Shown: piece by piece, positions 6,392 through 8,799 of the stretch
Position numbering within the stretch: position 1 is the first letter of the stretch
How the letters are laid out: each line of letters opens with the position of its first letter
Assembly (NCBI GenBank): GCA_017936245.1
Contig: JAGBFY010000486.1
Span: 1-8,799, forward strand
Source of the DNA: Kiritimatiellia bacterium
GTDB taxonomy: Bacteria > Verrucomicrobiota > Kiritimatiellia > RFP12 > UBA1067
Length of the DNA: 8,799 nucleotides
Reading direction: 5' to 3'
The notes under the pieces: generated by a model
Told to the model about the DNA's origin: nothing
The model's database searches: none
The model's input: the letters and a program-made list of their open reading frames with translations, nothing else
Program-made: the position numbers and the translations under genes

Positions 6392-8530
6392 TCAGTCCGC
6401 TTGTTTTGGAATGTTGACCTTGATCGAAACGGTTACTTTCGCACCGGCATCTGGCGCACTTTTTATGGACAGCTCTCCTTCGAATCCGTCGACGCGGTCC
6501 TGTATTCCCTGGAGACCGAAGTGTCCGTCGGCGGCGTTCGGGCGGCTGTCCGGATCAAATCCGCATCCATTGTCGCAAACCGAGAAGAGAAGTCTGTCTT
6601 CTTCAGTTGAACCGGCGATCTTTATCGCTGATGCGCCGCCGTGCCTCACAGCGTTCGCCACAAGTTCGCGGATTATGCGCAGGATGCAGTGCGCGGTATT
6701 GTCCGAAAGCCGTTCTCGTGAAACGTTGAACCGGACGGAAAGTTTCGTATTGTCGCCTATATGCGGTGCAAGAGTCTGCCGGATGGCTTCGTTCATGTCA
6801 GTTTCTTCAAGCGTCTGATTTCTCAGATCCCACAGACAGTTTCTGAGTTCATCGCGGCATGAGTCAAGAGCCTTGGCTGCAACGTTGAGCGACTGACGCA
6901 TGCCGTCGGAATCCGAATCCGCAAGACGGTTCGCCGCCCGGATTGCGAGTGAAACGCCGGTCAGGTTCTGCGAAAGCGAGTCGTGAAGTTCCACGGCAAG
7001 ACGCGTGCGTTCGTAAACTTTAAGGTCGGAAGTGACATGCGCTAGCTTTTCGTCCGCAAGTTCGCGTCCGCGCCGTTCCGCGAGGCGGTTCAGCATTCTG
7101 TTCCAGATGAATATGCCGGAGAGGAGTCCGAGAAGGGCGCCGATTACGGCCACCAGCTTGCCTGCCGTCCACCACGGAGGATATGAGAGAATCTTTATGT
7201 CATCAGGGGTGCGCACTATGATCGAGAATCCTTCTATGTGCGGGAACGGCGCGTTAGGATGCCAGTTGCCGGTATCCATAAGGCAGGTTCCGGCGGCGGA
7301 TATCGTGCAGTCGACCTCCACATTCCTTAACGATTCAGGGCATGAACTTGCGTCGACATGAACCATCTGCCTGTCGCATTCCATCACTAGTCTATTGTAT
7401 TCCTCTGTTTGGGGAACACTTATCACACGTCCTTTTATCTGTATGGCTCTGCCGTGGTATTTAGTCTGGAACGCCGGCTCTCCCGCCTCCGTCATGGTTA
7501 GATTTCGGACGGTGACGTCTTCCGGCGTTTCATCGGAGCGTTTCTGTCCGGCATCATTGAACGGTCTCCATATTCCCCGTGAGAGATTGAGACGGTACAG
7601 ATCCGTTTCCGGTCGTCCCGCTACTTCGACAAAGTCTCCGTATTTCGGTGGATTGCCGTCCATCAGATCCACGCGGACAATGGAATTGTCGGCGGTGCGA
7701 AGCAGAATCCTGTCGTCATGCCAGACGGCTATTACTTTTCCTGCGGTGCGGCGGCGTCCTGCCGTGTTAAGGTTTGGCAAGACGGATTGAGGAATGTCTT
7801 TCAGAGACGGGACATCGAAAAGATCGGCGTGGGTTGGCTTTGTAACTTTGAAATCATCCCAGCTGGTGACATATATTGTGTTGCCAAGTATCCTCCTCAT
7901 GCCGCGATGAGGCATGTATATGCCGATGACCGAAACTTCGGCTCCAATAAGATTTCTGAGGTTGTCCTGCTCGGTTCCATCGGTGAATACACATGCAAAT
8001 ATGCTTTCCAGTCCGTTTTTCAGCTGGACATAGTCCCTTCTCCTGTCGATCTCGTCACGGAAAGCGTCGTGGACTATCCCTTTTGCCTTTACCAGCCGAA
8101 TGTTACATTCTCCCTTGCGGATGTCACTCCAGTCGATTTCAATCGGCGATGGCGGAACCGAATGGGATAATACCTCAATGTTTCCTATCGCCGCAAACAT
8201 GAGGTTAATTCGAGGGTCTATTTTTGTTGAACCTTTTATTCTGATCAGATCACCTTGGCGTACATCTATCTGATTGCATGATCTGTCTCTTCTGAAAAGC
8301 ATTCTTCCGCTGGAATCCTCGGCGGCAAAGGTTAGCGTCGGGTTTTTCACAGGGGATATCACGGATACCGTCAGATTGAACGGAATATTTGTTGCGCTGA
8401 AAGTATTAAGGACTTTTGCAAGGTCAGACGTGTTTGTTATCGTCCCATCGGTTGCAACACCGGAACGGTGTTCCGCCAATGCAGAAAGATGCGAGGATAG
8501 GATGAATGTGACAAGAAGCAATCTGAACAT
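6392..8530 (-). CDS. NarL/DesK-type sensor histidine kinase with tandem OB-like periplasmic modules
   Basis: Inner-membrane sensor kinase of 712 residues. Residues 1-19 look like a signal peptide (cleavage likely after A-L-A), followed by a periplasmic region to about 450. One membrane helix lies at about 458-476. The HisKA_3 dimerisation domain has the phospho-acceptor His516 in L-A-V-E-L-H-D-S-L-S-Q. The ATPase domain has the N box R-E-L-V-A-N-A-V-R-H (621-630), D-N-G-C-G-F (653-658) and G-H-F-G-L-Q-G (669-675), so it should be active. The periplasmic region reads as about four similar beta-rich modules (roughly 31-120, 129-230, 245-325, 337-448), each with a strand pattern near G-x-V or G-D-x-V/I-x-V/I-x-G, suggesting OB-like folds. 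The ligand is not evident. The ATG at 8530 is chosen for the signal peptide; no good ribosome site precedes it. The response regulator follows directly. Confidence 0.9.
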   Translation of the reverse strand: MFRLLLVTFILSSHLSALAEHRSGVATDGTITNTSDLAKVLNTFSATNIPFNLTVSVISPVKNPTLTFAAEDSSGRMLFRRDRSCNQIDVRQGDLIRIKGSTKIDPRINLMFAAIGNIEVLSHSVPPSPIEIDWSDIRKGECNIRLVKAKGIVHDAFRDEIDRRRDYVQLKNGLESIFACVFTDGTEQDNLRNLIGAEVSVIGIYMPHRGMRRILGNTIYVTSWDDFKVTKPTHADLFDVPSLKDIPQSVLPNLNTAGRRRTAGKVIAVWHDDRILLRTADNSIVRVDLMDGNPPKYGDFVEVAGRPETDLYRLNLSRGIWRPFNDAGQKRSDETPEDVTVRNLTMTEAGEPAFQTKYHGRAIQIKGRVISVPQTEEYNRLVMECDRQMVHVDASSCPESLRNVEVDCTISAAGTCLMDTGNWHPNAPFPHIEGFSIIVRTPDDIKILSYPPWWTAGKLVAVIGALLGLLSGIFIWNRMLNRLAERRGRELADEKLAHVTSDLKVYERTRLAVELHDSLSQNLTGVSLAIRAANRLADSDSDGMRQSLNVAAKALDSCRDELRNCLWDLRNQTLEETDMNEAIRQTLAPHIGDNTKLSVRFNVSRERLSDNTAHCILRIIRELVANAVRHGGASAIKIAGSTEEDRLLFSVCDNGCGFDPDSRPNAADGHFGLQGIQDRVDGFEGELSIKSAPDAGAKVTVSIKVNIPKQAD

Positions 8531-8569
8531 TTGTGAAGAATTTTATCATAAACGGACGGGACTTTTAAT

Positions 8570-8587
8570 CCCCCTATAATTAGGGGG
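8570..8587. promoter_or_regulatory. GC-rich dyad with embedded TATAAT between divergent genes
   Basis: A perfect 7-bp inverted repeat, CCCCCTA and TAGGGGG, flanks a 4-base TAAT centre. On the + strand bases 8575-8580 read TATAAT, a consensus -10 box, though no convincing -35 box lies 16-18 nt upstream. It sits 40 nt before the histidine kinase start and 59 nt before the start of the divergent gene, with no gene reading into it. An operator or shared promoter element is therefore more likely than a terminator. The binding protein is unknown; the neighbouring response regulator is one candidate. Confidence 0.5.
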
Positions 8588-8630
8588 TGTGAAAAATCGC
8601 GGATATGTTGTATCTTATGTGCAGCAAATC

Positions 8631-8639
8631 AAGGAGAGG
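8631..8639 (+). promoter_or_regulatory. Strong ribosome binding site for the 3'-terminal gene
   Basis: AAGGAGAGG is a near-ideal Shine-Dalgarno sequence, with its AAGGAG core 10 nt before the ATG at 8647. It is the strongest site in the window and supports the short truncated frame as a real gene. Confidence 0.75.
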
Positions 8640-8646
8640 CAGTGCA

Positions 8647-8799
8647 ATGAAGGCTGTATCAAGACTGACATCTTTTGCCGGTTACGGTGCCACAGCGCTT
8701 TTTAGAGGCGCAGGAATGGCATTGTCTCTCACCGTATCGTTCATAGGCTCTGATTGCTTCGGCAGAGGAATGGGCACCCATGAACTTGCGGCGTTGGTG
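8647..8799 (+). CDS. Unrecognised protein, N-terminal 51 codons only (3' partial)
   Basis: The frame opens at ATG 8647 behind a strong ribosome site and stays open to the window end. The visible 51 residues start M-K-A-V-S-R-L-T-S-F and include a Gly/Ala-rich, moderately hydrophobic stretch (about 12-33: G-Y-G-A-T-A-L-F-R-G-A-G, then M-A-L-S-L-T-V-S-F-I-G). D-C-F-G-R-G-M-G-T-H-E-L follows. The Arg and Gly inside the stretch make a standard membrane helix or signal peptide uncertain. I do not recognise the family. It is transcribed away from the histidine kinase across the dyad at 8570-8587, so it could be under control of that two-component system. Confidence 0.6.
   Translation, partial: MKAVSRLTSFAGYGATALFRGAGMALSLTVSFIGSDCFGRGMGTHELAALV

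Noticed and set aside
6171..6818. 215-codon + strand open frame
   Set aside because: It crosses the ends of the regulator and kinase genes in antisense. Both of those have complete functional motifs.
8570..8587. Reading the dyad as a rho-independent terminator
   Set aside because: It lies between two genes that diverge, so no transcript would end there, and no T tract follows the stem on either strand.

Overview
The window reads as ordinary chromosomal DNA from a Gram-negative bacterium with roughly balanced to moderately high GC. My best guess is a member of the Verrucomicrobiota/Kiritimatiellota/Lentisphaerota group. This rests on the histidine kinase, whose secreted sensor half looks like a chain of OB-like beta modules (an architecture I associate with that group), and on the ExbB/ExbD/TonB set, which implies an outer membrane. 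It is an inference, not a proof. I see no mobile element, phage gene, CRISPR array, tRNA or rRNA.

Layout. Bases 1-5725 hold seven genes in a row on the + strand with very tight spacing (gaps of 12, 24, 1, 10 and 1 nt, then a 4-nt ATGA overlap), so they probably form one operon that begins upstream of the window. In order they are: a 5'-truncated GH127/GH146-type (DUF1680) glycoside hydrolase; an ExbB/TolQ proton-channel protein; an ExbD/TolR partner; a TonB-like energy transducer with a long Pro/Glu/Lys-rich periplasmic linker; LarB; an N-terminal-half LarC; and a small membrane-anchored J-domain protein. After a 40-nt tail-to-tail gap, bases 5766-8530 hold a two-gene minus-strand operon, a secreted-sensor histidine kinase followed by a NarL/FixJ-type response regulator. 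A 116-nt divergent intergenic region with a strong GC-rich dyad separates the kinase from the first 51 codons of an unrecognised + strand gene that runs off the end.

How the genes may work together. ExbB, ExbD and the TonB-like protein should form an inner-membrane machine that uses proton-motive force to drive outer-membrane uptake or envelope processes. The arabinofuranosidase-like enzyme upstream suggests a plant-glycan utilisation context. LarB and LarC belong to the pathway that makes the nickel-pincer nucleotide cofactor of LarA-type racemases. LarE, LarA and the C-terminal half of LarC are not in the window. The kinase-regulator pair is a complete two-component system, and the divergent gene is an obvious but unproven target.

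The most unusual points are a DjlA-like J protein lacking its central TerB-like domain, a LarC that stops at the LarC1/LarC2 boundary and overlaps that J-protein gene, an ExbB with Ser where the conserved pore Glu is expected, and the dyad with an embedded TATAAT upstream of the last gene.
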